The notes under the pieces are model-generated. The model did not search any database and had not been told where the DNA came from. It saw only the letters and a list, made by a program, of their open reading frames with translations. Both the position numbers and the translations under genes were made by a program. A stretch of DNA of 64,000 nt, taken from Hymenobacter siberiensis (GTDB lineage: Bacteria > Bacteroidota > Bacteroidia > Cytophagales > Hymenobacteraceae). Each line of letters begins with the position of its first letter. Within the stretch, counting starts at the first letter, position 1. The stretch is from the NCBI RefSeq assembly GCF_018967845.1, contig NZ_JAHLZZ010000001.1, forward strand, positions 868,001-932,000, in the 5' to 3' direction. Shown here one piece after another: positions 54,002 through 63,200 of the stretch.

Positions 54002-54171
54002 TTAATAGCTCGCAACAAGTCTAATAGCGATTTGCGTAAGTCCCGTTAGCGTTGAGCTTACCCGGCGTGGGGCTGGCAGAATGGAAAGCTGAAAATAAGT
54101 TCATTTTTGGCTGAAAAAATATCGTTTGTGGCCCTTAATTTGCTATATGTGGTGATAGTTTTATGGCTTTT

Positions 54172-54202
54172 TTTGAACTCGCTCTTTCTGCCTGTATCTT
54201 GG
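54172..54202 (+). promoter_or_regulatory. Possible promoter of the T9SS type B cargo gene
   Basis: TTTG (54172-54175), a 19-base spacer and TATCTTGG (54195-54202), one mismatch from TAnnTTTG, lie about 80 bases upstream of ATG 54282. Confidence 0.4.
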
Positions 54203-54281
54203 TTCGCTGATTAGTCAGTACCCACCCGTTTTGTATTTTTTTACACCCAATACACCCCCCTCACCCCCTCTTTTTTCACCC

Positions 54282-56900
54282 ATGAGAAAAACTTTACAAT
54301 CTTTTATCCTCCTGCTCTTTGCGTGTAGCCTGCTGGGCGGGCTGCCGTCGGCGCGGGCTTCCCACTTGCTGGGTTGCGACATGACCTACACCTCGCTGGG
54401 CAACAACCAGTACCGGGTGAAATTCCGCCTCTACCGCGACTGTTCCGGTATTACGGCTTCGCCCTTCACACTCTCGTGCCGCAACGGTGGCTGCAACGCA
54501 ACGGCAACGGTATCAGCTCCGCTCGTGCAGCAGGGCGTTCCATTGGCCGCCACGCCACTGTGCCCCAGCACGCCCAATTCCTGCGCCAACCCGTCGTCGC
54601 TCTATCCGCTCTACGACTTCACCAACTACGAAGCCACCGTGACGCTGCCCCCCGGCCAGTGGACGATGAGCACGAGCCAGGGCTCGCGCCCCACCATCGC
54701 CAACATCGTGGGCTCGCCCGACCTGTATGCCGAGGCTTACCTCGACAACCGCAGCAGCGGCACCACTACGGTGGCCAATACCTCGCCCCAGTTCGACCCG
54801 CAGGATATTCCGATTCAGTACGTGTGCGTGAACCAGCGCACCACCTTCGGCTTCTCGGCCATTGAGCCCGATGGCGACTCGCTGGTGTATGCCCTGGCCG
54901 CTCCGCTGGCTTCCTGCGGCACTCCCGTGGTCTATACCTCTTACCCGGGTGCCAATGCCGGCGGTGTATTCATCATCACCCGCAGCCCGCTGTGCATTCT
55001 GGAAATTCCCGGCCTCACGGGCGGCACGCTGTTTACGCCCCGGCTGCCCATTCCGGTAGCTACCGACACCACCGGGATTTGCCCCATCAAGCAGGGTGTG
55101 CCGTATTTCGGCCTCAACCAGTCGGCCCGCACGGTTACGTTCACGCCGAACGTGTACAGCCCGGCCACGTCGGCCGCCGATGGCCGCAACAAATATCAGG
55201 TAGTAGTGGAAGTGACCGAGTACCGCCGCGTCAACGGCGTGCGCCGCATTGTGGGCCGCGTGCGCCGCGAGGCCGTGCTCATCGTTATCAACTGCGGTGC
55301 CAACACCACGCCCAACCCGGTGCAGGCCACCAACCAGACGCCCAACTCCAACACCGGCACCATCAACACGGCCGATACCACCCAAATCAATGTGTATTCG
55401 TGCAACTACTCGCGCGTGCTGGTAAACTTCACCGACCCCGACAACCTGCGCACCCCCAGCGCGCACCAGCTCCTGACGGTAACCCTGCCCACGAACATCA
55501 ACACCGACCCCAGCTACCTGGCTGCGGGCGATGTGGGCACGTTCACCCTGTCCGGTAACGGCACCGAGAACCCCCGCGGCGTCTTCTTCTTCCAGCCCTC
55601 GCCTTCGCAGGTGGGCCGCACCATCCGCATCAACGTGCGGGTGGAAGACAATGCGTGCCCGGTAAAGGGCCTGCAGAACCGGGTAATCGTCATTAAGGTC
55701 CTGCGGGGCAACTTCGCCTCGGCTGTGGCGGCCGTGGGCGGCTCCACGCTCCTGGGCTCGGCGGTAATCTGCCGGGGCAACTCGCTTTCGCTGCAAGGCC
55801 GCGTAATCCGGCCTGACTCGGTGCGCCGCCTGGCCACCAACACGACGCAGGCGCAGGTGTACACTTACCAGTGGACGGCTTCGGCCGGCGGCACCGGCCT
55901 GCCCGTCGTCACCAACGTGCAGAATATCGCGGTGAAGCCCACCGTCACCACGCGCTATTTCCTGAGCATTGCGCCTACGCTGGGCTTTGCACAGGGGGCC
56001 TGCGGCGATACTACCTCCATTCTGGTGCGGGTGGTGGCCCCGCCGGTAGCCCGCGTGGTTACCAACAATGCCTACATCTGCCCCGGCGGAACGGCCACGC
56101 TCCAGGCGTCGGCAACTACAACCGGCAGCCCCGTTGGCACGTACACCTACGCCTTCCGGGCGGCCAACGGCCTGGCTACCGCCGATTTGACGAAGGCGAA
56201 CCCTACGGTAAATCCCACGGTAACCACCCGCTACTATGTAACGGCCTCGGGCAGCGCCCCCACGAGCTGTACGGATACGGCCTCGGTGCTGGTGCGTGTG
56301 CTGCCCGGCGTGGTAGCCAACTTCACCACCGCCGACTCGGTAGGCCTCAACGGCCAGCGCACCAACCGCCCGCCGGTAATCTTCACCTTCAAGGACGCCT
56401 CGACCATCACCGGCCTGCCGCAGGGCGCCGCCACCACCTACAAGTGGACCTACGAGCGGGTGCGCGACATTGCCAACAACCGGGTAACGGGCACGGAAAC
56501 TGCTTTCGGCACAACTTCGGCCACGCCGGGCCCGCTGCAGCTGGGCATCGCCGGGTACTACCGCATCCGTCTCACCACGGTGGTGTCCATCGTCAACGGC
56601 GGGGTTACCACCACCTGTACGCCTTCGGTGAAGGAGCGTATCGTGCTGGTGCCTGATTTGCAGGTGCCCAACGTAATCACGCCCAACGGCGATGGCCAGA
56701 ACGACTACTTCAAGGTTTCAACCGTTAGTACTACCACTAGCAAGATTGAGATTTTCAACCGCTGGGGCCGCAAGGTGTACGAGCAGGCCAGCTACGCCAA
56801 TAACTGGGGGGGCGATAACCAGCCCGCCGGGGTCTACTACTACCTGCTCACGGCTTCCAACGGTGCGCAGACCAAAGGCTGGATTGAGGTAGTGCGCTAA
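54282..56900 (+). CDS. Gliding motility-associated C-terminal domain protein (T9SS type B cargo)
   Basis: From ATG 54282 the 872-residue protein has a signal peptide (MRKTLQSFILLLFACSLLGGLPSARA). A conserved N-terminal region (SHLLGCDMTYTSLGNNQYRVKFRLYRDCSG) is typical of large Bacteroidota surface proteins, and several Ig-like/PKD-like beta domains follow (ATLQASATTTGSPVGTYTYAF...). The type B sorting domain is LQVPNVITPNGDGQNDYFKV...KIEIFNRWGRKVYEQ...YANNWGGDNQPAGVYYYLL. It is expected to be secreted by the T9SS and attached at the surface. The function is unknown. A strong terminator follows. Confidence 0.92.
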   Translation: MRKTLQSFILLLFACSLLGGLPSARASHLLGCDMTYTSLGNNQYRVKFRLYRDCSGITASPFTLSCRNGGCNATATVSAPLVQQGVPLAATPLCPSTPNSCANPSSLYPLYDFTNYEATVTLPPGQWTMSTSQGSRPTIANIVGSPDLYAEAYLDNRSSGTTTVANTSPQFDPQDIPIQYVCVNQRTTFGFSAIEPDGDSLVYALAAPLASCGTPVVYTSYPGANAGGVFIITRSPLCILEIPGLTGGTLFTPRLPIPVATDTTGICPIKQGVPYFGLNQSARTVTFTPNVYSPATSAADGRNKYQVVVEVTEYRRVNGVRRIVGRVRREAVLIVINCGANTTPNPVQATNQTPNSNTGTINTADTTQINVYSCNYSRVLVNFTDPDNLRTPSAHQLLTVTLPTNINTDPSYLAAGDVGTFTLSGNGTENPRGVFFFQPSPSQVGRTIRINVRVEDNACPVKGLQNRVIVIKVLRGNFASAVAAVGGSTLLGSAVICRGNSLSLQGRVIRPDSVRRLATNTTQAQVYTYQWTASAGGTGLPVVTNVQNIAVKPTVTTRYFLSIAPTLGFAQGACGDTTSILVRVVAPPVARVVTNNAYICPGGTATLQASATTTGSPVGTYTYAFRAANGLATADLTKANPTVNPTVTTRYYVTASGSAPTSCTDTASVLVRVLPGVVANFTTADSVGLNGQRTNRPPVIFTFKDASTITGLPQGAATTYKWTYERVRDIANNRVTGTETAFGTTSATPGPLQLGIAGYYRIRLTTVVSIVNGGVTTTCTPSVKERIVLVPDLQVPNVITPNGDGQNDYFKVSTVSTTTSKIEIFNRWGRKVYEQASYANNWGGDNQPAGVYYYLLTASNGAQTKGWIEVVR

Positions 56901-56924
56901 ACCTGCCTTCTCACCAGATGCACT

Positions 56925-56961
56925 AAAAAAGGGTGCCGCGATTGTCGCGGCACCCTTTTTT
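56925..56961. terminator. Bidirectional terminator between convergent genes
   Basis: The 17-base perfect arms AAAAAAGGGTGCCGCGA and complement flank TTG, with A- and T-runs, between the T9SS cargo gene (+) and the CDF transporter (-). Confidence 0.92.
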
Positions 56962-57002
56962 GTCGTGGCTAAGGCTGGTTTGCTTACTTCTACACCGCTT
57001 GT

Positions 57003-57998
57003 TCAGGCAGACTGCCCGAGGTGGTGCCGCTCGTTCTTCACGGCGTTCTGCACGGTCCAGGTCACTTCGTGCCGCAGGGGGAATTGCCGTACCGGGCAGG
57101 CGGGCATCAGGCACAGCGAGCAGGCGGCAAAGGTGCAAGGGTCGGCGTGCACGAACATTTCGACTTCCACCGCGAACCGCGCCTGGATGAGCTCCTCAAT
57201 GTCGTGCAGCTCAGTGTGCACTTGCTCCAGGGTGAAGTAGTAGGGCATCTGCATGTGGCAGTCGATGTGCAGGTTGGCGCCGTAGCGCTGCACGCGCAGG
57301 TTGTGCACGTCAATCCACGAAGCCCGGCGCTGGACCTGGAGCTCGGCAATTACCTCGGCCACCACGGCGGTATCGGTCTCGTCCATCAGGCCCGATACGG
57401 CGTGGCGCAGCATCCGCCCGCCATTCACCAGAATGAAGCCGCCCAGCAGCAGTGCCGCGCCCGAGTCGAACCGCACGATGCCCGTGGCCGCCACCAGCAC
57501 CAGCGCCCCCGACGAGACGATGGACGTGAGCGCATCAATGTAGAGGTGCTGCCCGTCGCCCACCAGTGCCACCGATTTCAGGCGCTTGCCGTTGCGGACC
57601 AGCAGCAGGCCCACGGCCAGGTTCACCACGGCGGTGCTGGCCAGCAGCGCCACGCCCCAGTCGGGCCGGGCCACGGGGTGGGGGTGCAGGAAGTGCCCGC
57701 TGGCGCTGTAAAGAATAAAGGCACCAGCCATGAAAATCAGCCCCCCTTCAAATCCCAGCGACAGGTTCTCAATTTTGCCGTGGCCGTAGGGATGGTTTTC
57801 ATCCTTGGGCAGGCTGGACAGGTAGAGGCTATAGAGGGCAAAGCCACTGGTGGCCACGTTGATAATGCTCTCCAGCGCATCGGTGAGCACCGCCTGCGAG
57901 CGGGTGAGGTGGTAAGCGTAGAACTTGATGGCCACGAGCCCGATGCTAACCACGAGGGACAGCAAGCCGAGGCGGTACTTGGTTTGGGAGGACGTCAT
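57003..57998 (-). CDS. Cation diffusion facilitator (CDF) family metal transporter
   Basis: From ATG 57998 the protein is 331 residues. It has six expected membrane segments (LGLLSLVVSIGLVAIKFYAYHL, IINVATSGFALYSLYL, LIFMAGAFILYSAS, GVALLASTAVVNLAVGLLLV, ALTSIVSSGALVLVAAT, SGAALLLGGFILVNG). The metal-site motifs are TDALES and HLYIDALTS, with a cytoplasmic C-terminal ferredoxin-like domain that ends with several cysteines (DPCTFAACSLCLMPACP). CDF proteins export Zn, Mn, Fe or similar ions in exchange for protons. The cysteine-rich tail is not part of the usual core and may bind metal. It is divergent from the NRAMP importer, so the two may balance the same metal. Confidence 0.92.
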   Translation of the reverse strand: MTSSQTKYRLGLLSLVVSIGLVAIKFYAYHLTRSQAVLTDALESIINVATSGFALYSLYLSSLPKDENHPYGHGKIENLSLGFEGGLIFMAGAFILYSASGHFLHPHPVARPDWGVALLASTAVVNLAVGLLLVRNGKRLKSVALVGDGQHLYIDALTSIVSSGALVLVAATGIVRFDSGAALLLGGFILVNGGRMLRHAVSGLMDETDTAVVAEVIAELQVQRRASWIDVHNLRVQRYGANLHIDCHMQMPYYFTLEQVHTELHDIEELIQARFAVEVEMFVHADPCTFAACSLCLMPACPVRQFPLRHEVTWTVQNAVKNERHHLGQSA

Positions 57999-58145
57999 GC
58001 AGCGGGATTTTCGGTACAAAGGTCGGGCACCGGCCGCAAGCGGGGCGGCGTGCCCGGCGCGGGCTTCTATGCGGACACCCACCACCGCGGCTGCCGGGCA
58101 AAACCTAAACGATTCGGTAGCCGCCGCATTACGTAGTTAGCAAAC

Positions 58146-58189
58146 GTTGCCACTGCCGCGAAAAATTGCCGCCTGATGGCAACTTTTTT
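58146..58189 (+). promoter_or_regulatory. Hairpin with T-run upstream of the NRAMP gene
   Basis: GTTGCCA (58146-58152) and TGGCAAC (58177-58183) can pair and are followed by six Ts, resembling an intrinsic terminator or attenuator about 80 bases before the NRAMP start. No known Mn riboswitch core is visible. Confidence 0.45.
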
Positions 58190-58223
58190 ACCGCAATGTT
58201 GTATTTAAGGCAGTCGAAAATTA

Positions 58224-58243
58224 TTTTTAGGCTAATCTAAAAA
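58224..58243. promoter_or_regulatory. DtxR/MntR-like operator upstream of the NRAMP gene
   Basis: TTTTTAGGCTAATCTAAAAA is a palindrome whose centre TTAGGCTAATCTAA closely resembles the TTAGGTTAGCCTAA boxes bound by DtxR/IdeR/MntR-type metal repressors. It lies about 30 bases upstream of the NRAMP start, in the promoter zone. Confidence 0.65.
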
Positions 58244-58272
58244 GAGGCCCTTGCCCTTACCGATTGATTAAC

Positions 58273-59634
58273 GTGCCTCCTTCTACATTAACTGATACCC
58301 AGCCAACCAACCCGGATGCCGGCTGGCGCCACCCCCGCCGGGCCAATTCGCTGAGCGAGGTGTATGCCAGCATCAAAGTGCCACCGGCCAATGCCTCGTT
58401 CTGGCGCAAGCTGATGGCCTTTTGGGGGCCGGGCCTGCTGGTAGCCGTGGGCTACATGGACCCCGGCAACTGGGCCACCGACCTGGCCGGTGGGGCCCGC
58501 TACGGCTATACGCTGCTGTCGGTGGTATTGATTTCCAACCTGTTCGCCATGCTGCTTCAGCACCTGGCGGCCAAGCTGGGCATTGTGACCGGGCGCGACC
58601 TGGCCCAGGCCTGCCGCGACCATTACTCGCGCCCCATCAGCCTGATGCTGTGGGTGCTGTGCGAAATAGCCATCGCGGCCTGCGATTTGGCCGAAGTCAT
58701 CGGTTCGGCCATTGCGCTCAACCTACTGTTTGGCCTGCCCATTGCCTGGGGCGTAGTCCTCACCACCCTGGATGTGCTGGTGGTGCTGTTCTTCCAGAAC
58801 AAGGGCTTTCGCATTATCGAAAGCCTGGTGGCTGGGCTTATCGTGTTGATTTTCGGGTGCTTTCTCTACGAAATCATCGCCTCGCACCCCGACTGGCTGG
58901 CCCTGAGCAAAGGCTTGGTGCCGCGCCTCGAAGTAGTAACCAACCCGCAGATGCTCTACGTGGCCATTGGTATTCTGGGCGCTACCGTGATGCCGCACAA
59001 CCTCTACCTGCACTCCAGTATCGTGCAAACGCGGGCCTTCCCGCAGGATGAGCCCGGCAAACGCTCGGCCATCAAGTTTGCCACCATCGACTCGACGCTG
59101 GCCCTGTTTCTGGCCTTTTTTGTGAACGCGGCCATCCTGGTTACGGCCGCCGCCGCCTTCCACGGCAAGGGCCACAACGACGTGGCCGACATTGCCGACG
59201 CCCACAAGCTGCTCACACCGGTGCTGGGTGCGGGCGCGGCCAGCGCGGTATTCGCCATTGCGCTGCTGGCCTCGGGCCAGAACTCGACTCTGACCGGCAC
59301 GCTGGCCGGCCAGATTGTGATGGAAGGTTTCCTCGATTTGAAGCTGAAGCCCTGGTTACGCCGGCTCATCACCCGCCTCATTGCGGTGGTGCCGGCCCTT
59401 GTGGTGGCCATTGTGTATGGCGAAAAAGGCACCGGGCAGCTGCTGGTGCTCAGCCAGGTCATTCTGTCGTTTCAGCTCAGCTTCGCGGTGGTGCCGCTGG
59501 TGCTGTTCACGGGCAGCCGGGCCAAAATGGGCGTGTTTGCCAACCGGCCGGTGGTGCAGGGCATTGCCTGGGCGGTCACCGGCATCATCATTTGCCTGAA
59601 CGTGTTTTTGCTCTGGCAGACCTTTGCGGAATAG
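58273..59634 (+). CDS. mntH: NRAMP family divalent metal importer (MntH-like)
   Basis: The protein of about 453 residues has the conserved TM1 motif GYMDPGNWATDLAGG and the TM6 motif ATVMPHNLYLHSSIVQTR, which together bind Mn(II) or Fe(II). ESLVAGLIVLIFGCFLYEI and SGQNSTLTGTLAGQIVMEGFL are also typical of NRAMP. About eleven membrane helices are expected. It takes up metal with protons. The N-terminal start is uncertain: GTG 58273 is chosen over TTG 58264, and there is no in-frame ATG before TM1. A DtxR/MntR-like operator sits just upstream, consistent with metal repression. Confidence 0.93.
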   Translation: MPPSTLTDTQPTNPDAGWRHPRRANSLSEVYASIKVPPANASFWRKLMAFWGPGLLVAVGYMDPGNWATDLAGGARYGYTLLSVVLISNLFAMLLQHLAAKLGIVTGRDLAQACRDHYSRPISLMLWVLCEIAIAACDLAEVIGSAIALNLLFGLPIAWGVVLTTLDVLVVLFFQNKGFRIIESLVAGLIVLIFGCFLYEIIASHPDWLALSKGLVPRLEVVTNPQMLYVAIGILGATVMPHNLYLHSSIVQTRAFPQDEPGKRSAIKFATIDSTLALFLAFFVNAAILVTAAAAFHGKGHNDVADIADAHKLLTPVLGAGAASAVFAIALLASGQNSTLTGTLAGQIVMEGFLDLKLKPWLRRLITRLIAVVPALVVAIVYGEKGTGQLLVLSQVILSFQLSFAVVPLVLFTGSRAKMGVFANRPVVQGIAWAVTGIIICLNVFLLWQTFAE

Positions 59635-59745
59635 CGCTTTGGGGCGGGGAGCGCCTTGCGCGGCTGCCGGGTACGCCGGACGTAGGTCGTAGGGTCATTT
59701 CAGGAGCAAATCGCCCGTCCGGAGGAGCTTTGCGTATAGGCGGCC

Positions 59746-60627
59746 ATGCCAATAATCAGTATCCTGCTTCGTCGCTGTATCTTTTGCCTGCTTCTGCTGG
59801 TGCCCGTAGCTGCGGCACTGGCCCAGGAAGGGATTAAAAACGACACAATTAAGGTCGATAAAAACCAGTTCAGCCTGTTTCGGCCCACGCCGCGCAAGTA
59901 TATGCGCCCCATGGTGCCCGACCGCCCCGGCATCACCGAAAGCCCGTATTCGGTCGATGCGGGCCATTTTCAGTACGAGACCGATGCCCTGCGCCTGCTC
60001 ACGCGCCGTGAGGGCACGGCCTACGGGCACGACTGGTACATCAACCACGCCCTCGCCAAAATCGGCCTCACCAACCGCACCGACCTGCAAGTCGGCCTCG
60101 ATTCCTACACCGACACCCGCAACTACGACGATGCCGACCCCGGCCAGAGAACCGTAGCCAGGGGCCTCGGCGACCTAAACCTCCGGCTGAAGCACACGCT
60201 GGTGGGCGACGACAACAGCCGCTGGGCCCTGGGTCTGATTGGCTACGTCACCCTGCCCACCGGCGGCCCGCGCGGCGACGGGGCCGTGGAATACGGCGCG
60301 GTCCTGCCCGTGGTGTACCAGCTCACCAAGCCCTGGAGCATTGGCGGCCAGGTGGCCACGCAGGTGTACTGGGACCGCGAAACCCACTCGCGCTACCTGC
60401 AGCTCACGCCCACGTTCACCACTGACTATCAGTTTACCAAATTTGTGCAGGCCTTTGTAGAGCTGGTGGGCTACCGCGATGTGCGCCAGTCCTACTGGTT
60501 AAGCTCCATCAACACCGGGGTGCAGCTCGACGTGAGCGACAACGTGCAGCTCGATTTCGGTACCCACCTGCCCATCACCAATTCTGTGGACCGCGAATAT
60601 TTCATCGGCATGAGCTTCCGGCGCTGA
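59746..60627 (+). CDS. Putative outer membrane transporter (phenol-degradation MetA-like family)
   Basis: The 293-residue protein has a signal peptide (MPIISILLRRCIFCLLLLVPVAAALAQ), the characteristic PDRPGITESPYSVDAGHFQYETDALRL segment and alternating amphipathic beta-strands. It ends in NSVDREYFIGMSFRR with an aromatic near the C-terminus. It fits the transporter family that includes the phenol meta-pathway MetA-like proteins, predicted outer membrane barrels. The substrate is unknown. It is encoded after the NRAMP gene on the same strand, 110 bases downstream; co-transcription is possible but not shown. Confidence 0.72.
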   Translation: MPIISILLRRCIFCLLLLVPVAAALAQEGIKNDTIKVDKNQFSLFRPTPRKYMRPMVPDRPGITESPYSVDAGHFQYETDALRLLTRREGTAYGHDWYINHALAKIGLTNRTDLQVGLDSYTDTRNYDDADPGQRTVARGLGDLNLRLKHTLVGDDNSRWALGLIGYVTLPTGGPRGDGAVEYGAVLPVVYQLTKPWSIGGQVATQVYWDRETHSRYLQLTPTFTTDYQFTKFVQAFVELVGYRDVRQSYWLSSINTGVQLDVSDNVQLDFGTHLPITNSVDREYFIGMSFRR

Positions 60628-60638
60628 GATTGTAGCGT

Positions 60639-60781
60639 GGAAGCTGTTTGGAAAGTCAGCCCAAAATCGTTGTTCCGGTCTGACCGCCCTAGGCGGTCAG
60701 ACCGGTTGCCGCGCGGACTCTGCTAGTCCGCGCGTCGTGAGGGCCGCCCCACCAGGACGCGGACTCGCCGAGTCCACGCTA
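60639..60781. repeat. Cluster of three perfect or near-perfect hairpins
   Basis: A fragment GAAGCTGTTTGGAAAGTC-like (60639-60657) resembles the left end of the GCAGCGAAG repeat. It is followed by the perfect hairpin CCGGTCTGACCGCC-CTA-complement (60675-60705), another GCGCGGACT-CTGCT-AGTCCGCGC (60711-60733), and a third CGGACTC-GCC-GAGTCC (about 60761-60778). They lie directly upstream of the cobalamin riboswitch promoter. Confidence 0.75.
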
Positions 60782-60786
60782 CGCGC

Positions 60787-60794
60787 TACCTTTG
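60787..60794 (+). promoter_or_regulatory. -7 promoter element of the cobalamin riboswitch unit
   Basis: TACCTTTG fits TAnnTTTG and lies a few bases before the start of the riboswitch aptamer. Confidence 0.6.
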
Positions 60795-60800
60795 CCCCGT

Positions 60801-60985
60801 CAAGGTGCCAGACCCCAATCGCGGGGCGCGGCTGAAAAGGGAATCCGGTTCAATGCCGGAGCTGTCCCCGCAACTGTACGCTTCACATCGGGGCGGGCCA
60901 TACATGCCACTGTTTACCTTTTGATTGTCAATTGGTTGGATGGGAAGGCGGCCCGCTCGGCGAAGCAAGCCAGGAGACCTGCCCG
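60801..60985 (+). ncRNA. Cobalamin riboswitch
   Basis: The segment contains the conserved aptamer parts in order: AAGGTGCC at the start, AAAAGGGAATCCGGT with the complementary GCCGGAGCTGTCCCCGCAACTGTA, then the B12 box GCAAGCCAGGAGACCTGCC (about 60966-60983). These are hallmarks of AdoCbl/MeCbl riboswitches, which shut down downstream B12 uptake genes when cobalamin is plentiful. The expression platform is not resolved. The next gene starts 175 bases later. Confidence 0.95.
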
Positions 60986-61160
60986 GACATTCACAGGTTC
61001 AGCATTCGCGGAGGACGAATGGAGAAAGAAAGCAGCGGCCGCCCCCGGGCAGCCACCTTACCTCTGTTTTTCGGCCTCGGTCTGGCGTTGGTTTTCTTCA
61101 ATTGAAGAGAGCTTCCGGTAGATTTTGAATCGAATTTTCTTAATCGAAAATTTGATTCGG

Positions 61161-63158
61161 ATGCGTTGTTTTTCACTCAGCCGGTTGGCGGTAGTCTGCG
61201 GATTACTGGCCGGAACCGGTGTGGCCCGCGCCCAACAGCCGCGCCCCGCGCCGCCCGATTCGGTCTGGCTCAGCCGGCGGCTGCACCGGCTGCACCGGCT
61301 GGCCGAGGTGAACGTGCGCGCCGTGGGCCCTGAGCAGTTTGCTGCCGGCAGCCGCCACTACGCCGCCGATTCGGCCACCCTAAGCCAGTATCGCGATGGT
61401 ACCGTGGCCGAGCTGCTGCAGGACCGTACTCCGCTGTATATCAAAAGCTACGGGCCGGGTCAGCTGGCCTCCATCAGCATTCGGGGCACCTCGGCCCAGC
61501 AAACGGCCGTGCTCTGGAATGGTCTGAACATCATGCTGCCCACCTTGGGTCAGAACGATTTTGCCCTGCTGCCCGTGGGGGCCAATACCCGCCTGGCCGT
61601 GCAGCCCGGCCCGGCCGCTGCCCTCTACGGCAGCGGGGCCATCGGCGGGGCCGTGCTCCTGAACACCGCACCCGACTGGCAGCCCGGCCTGCGGGGCAGC
61701 GTGCAGGCCGATGCCGGCAGCTTTGGCCTGCGCGGCGGTAGCGCCGAGGTGAGCACCGCCAGCGCGGCCGTGGCCGTGCGCGTGGCCGCCAGCTACCGCC
61801 AGGCCCTCAACAACTACCCCTACATCACCCAGGAATTTGGCGGGCCGGTGCAGCGCACGCTGGCCGGGGCCGCCCTGCGCCACCAGTGGAGCCTGGCCCC
61901 TGAAGTAGCCCTGCGCCTGGGCTTGGCCGGCCAGCTCACCGCCAGCGCGTGGTTTACCGATACCGACCGGGAAGTGCAGCCGGGTGTCATCGGCCCCAAC
62001 CGCCACGCCCGGCAGCTCGACCAAAGCCGCCGCCTGGTGCTCAGCTACCGCCACCAGGCCTCGGCGCGGGCGCAGTGGCTGGTGCGCGCCGCCGCGTTTG
62101 AGGACGTGCTGAACTACCACGACGACGGTATCACGAGCGACTCGCGGGTGCGCACCACCCAGGGCCAGGCCGAATACACGGCCGCCGTGGGCGCGCGCGG
62201 CTCCCTGCGCGTGGGGGCCGAGGTGCAGCACTTCAGCACCACTTTCCGCGAATACGCCAGCCCGCTGACCACCGAAAACCGCGCCGCCGCGTTCGCGCTG
62301 TTTCGCTATGACCCGCAGCCCCGCCTGCGCCTCACGGCCAACCTGCGCCAGGCCGCCCTGCCCCAGGGCAACCCCCTCACGCCCACCGCCGGCCTGGAAT
62401 GGGACCTTTGGGCGAATGGCCCGGCCCCCGACTCACTCACCACATCACCATTTCACCAGCTCACCTTCAAGGCCAGCGCGGCCCGCAGCTACCGCGCCCC
62501 CACGCTTAACGAACGGTTTTTTAACCCCGGCGGCAACCCCAGCCTGCGCCCCGAAATCGGGCTGGGCTACGAAGCCGGCCTGCTGCATCGCACCCAACTT
62601 GCGCCCCGCACCACGCTGCAAACCGAGCTTACCGGCTACCGCCAACTAGTGGACGACTGGGTGCAGTGGACGCCCGGCCCCGAAGGCTACTGGCGGCCAC
62701 GCAACCTGCGCCAGGTGCTCACGCAGGGCCTGGAGGCCAGCACGGCGCTCACGCTCCGGCGCGGGGCGCACCACCTGAGGGCGTGGGCGGCCTACGCCTT
62801 CACCCAGGCCCGCACCCGCCGTGCCACCCCCGACGACCCCGTGCCCGTGGGCCAGCCGCTGCCCTACGTGCCCACCCACACCGGCACCCTGAGCCTGGAC
62901 TACGCCTGGCACGCCTGGCGTGTGGCCGCCGCCACCAGCACCACTAGCTACCGCTACATCGATGCCACTGCCCGGGCCTTCCTGCCCGGCTATGGCCTGC
63001 TGGGCGGCAGCGTGGGCTATGCGCTGCGCCTGCACGGCGCCGAAGCGCTGCTGCTGCTGCAAGGTAATAACCTTCTCAACCACGCCTATGACAGCTACGA
63101 AGGCCGGCCGGCCCCGCCCCGCGCACTGAGCGTGAGCCTACGCCTGAGCTGGCGCTGA
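61161..63158 (+). CDS. btuB: TonB-dependent cobalamin receptor (BtuB-like)
   Basis: From ATG 61161 the 665-residue outer membrane receptor has a signal peptide (MRCFSLSRLAVVCGLLAGTGVARAQ). A plug domain follows (LAEVNVRAVGPEQF, TVAELLQDRTPLYIKSYGPGQLASISIRGTSAQQTAVLWNGLNI, ALYGSGAIGGAVLLNTAP) and then a beta-barrel ending in SLRLSW-R. The barrel-end motif GNNLLNHAYDSYEGRPAPPR is typical of TonB receptors. Placement under the cobalamin riboswitch and before a BtuG-like lipoprotein supports B12 uptake. A TTG 12 codons upstream is a less likely start. Near 62430-62466 a short stretch resembles one arm of the palindromic inserts. Confidence 0.9.
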   Translation: MRCFSLSRLAVVCGLLAGTGVARAQQPRPAPPDSVWLSRRLHRLHRLAEVNVRAVGPEQFAAGSRHYAADSATLSQYRDGTVAELLQDRTPLYIKSYGPGQLASISIRGTSAQQTAVLWNGLNIMLPTLGQNDFALLPVGANTRLAVQPGPAAALYGSGAIGGAVLLNTAPDWQPGLRGSVQADAGSFGLRGGSAEVSTASAAVAVRVAASYRQALNNYPYITQEFGGPVQRTLAGAALRHQWSLAPEVALRLGLAGQLTASAWFTDTDREVQPGVIGPNRHARQLDQSRRLVLSYRHQASARAQWLVRAAAFEDVLNYHDDGITSDSRVRTTQGQAEYTAAVGARGSLRVGAEVQHFSTTFREYASPLTTENRAAAFALFRYDPQPRLRLTANLRQAALPQGNPLTPTAGLEWDLWANGPAPDSLTTSPFHQLTFKASAARSYRAPTLNERFFNPGGNPSLRPEIGLGYEAGLLHRTQLAPRTTLQTELTGYRQLVDDWVQWTPGPEGYWRPRNLRQVLTQGLEASTALTLRRGAHHLRAWAAYAFTQARTRRATPDDPVPVGQPLPYVPTHTGTLSLDYAWHAWRVAAATSTTSYRYIDATARAFLPGYGLLGGSVGYALRLHGAEALLLLQGNNLLNHAYDSYEGRPAPPRALSVSLRLSWR

Positions 63159-63200
63159 TTTTCAAATTTCATCACTCATTTTTCTCCTTTTTGTTTTCTC

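Larger units (their letters stand above)
53041..54023 (+). mobile_element. IS5-family insertion sequence with split transposase
   Basis: The perfect 14-bp terminal repeats are TAGACTTGTTGCGA (53041-53054) and its complement (54010-54023). The outer TA on each side may be the duplicated target, leaving a 979-bp element. It carries two overlapping ORFs. Its base composition is much AT-richer than the chromosome, indicating recent arrival from another host. Confidence 0.88.
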
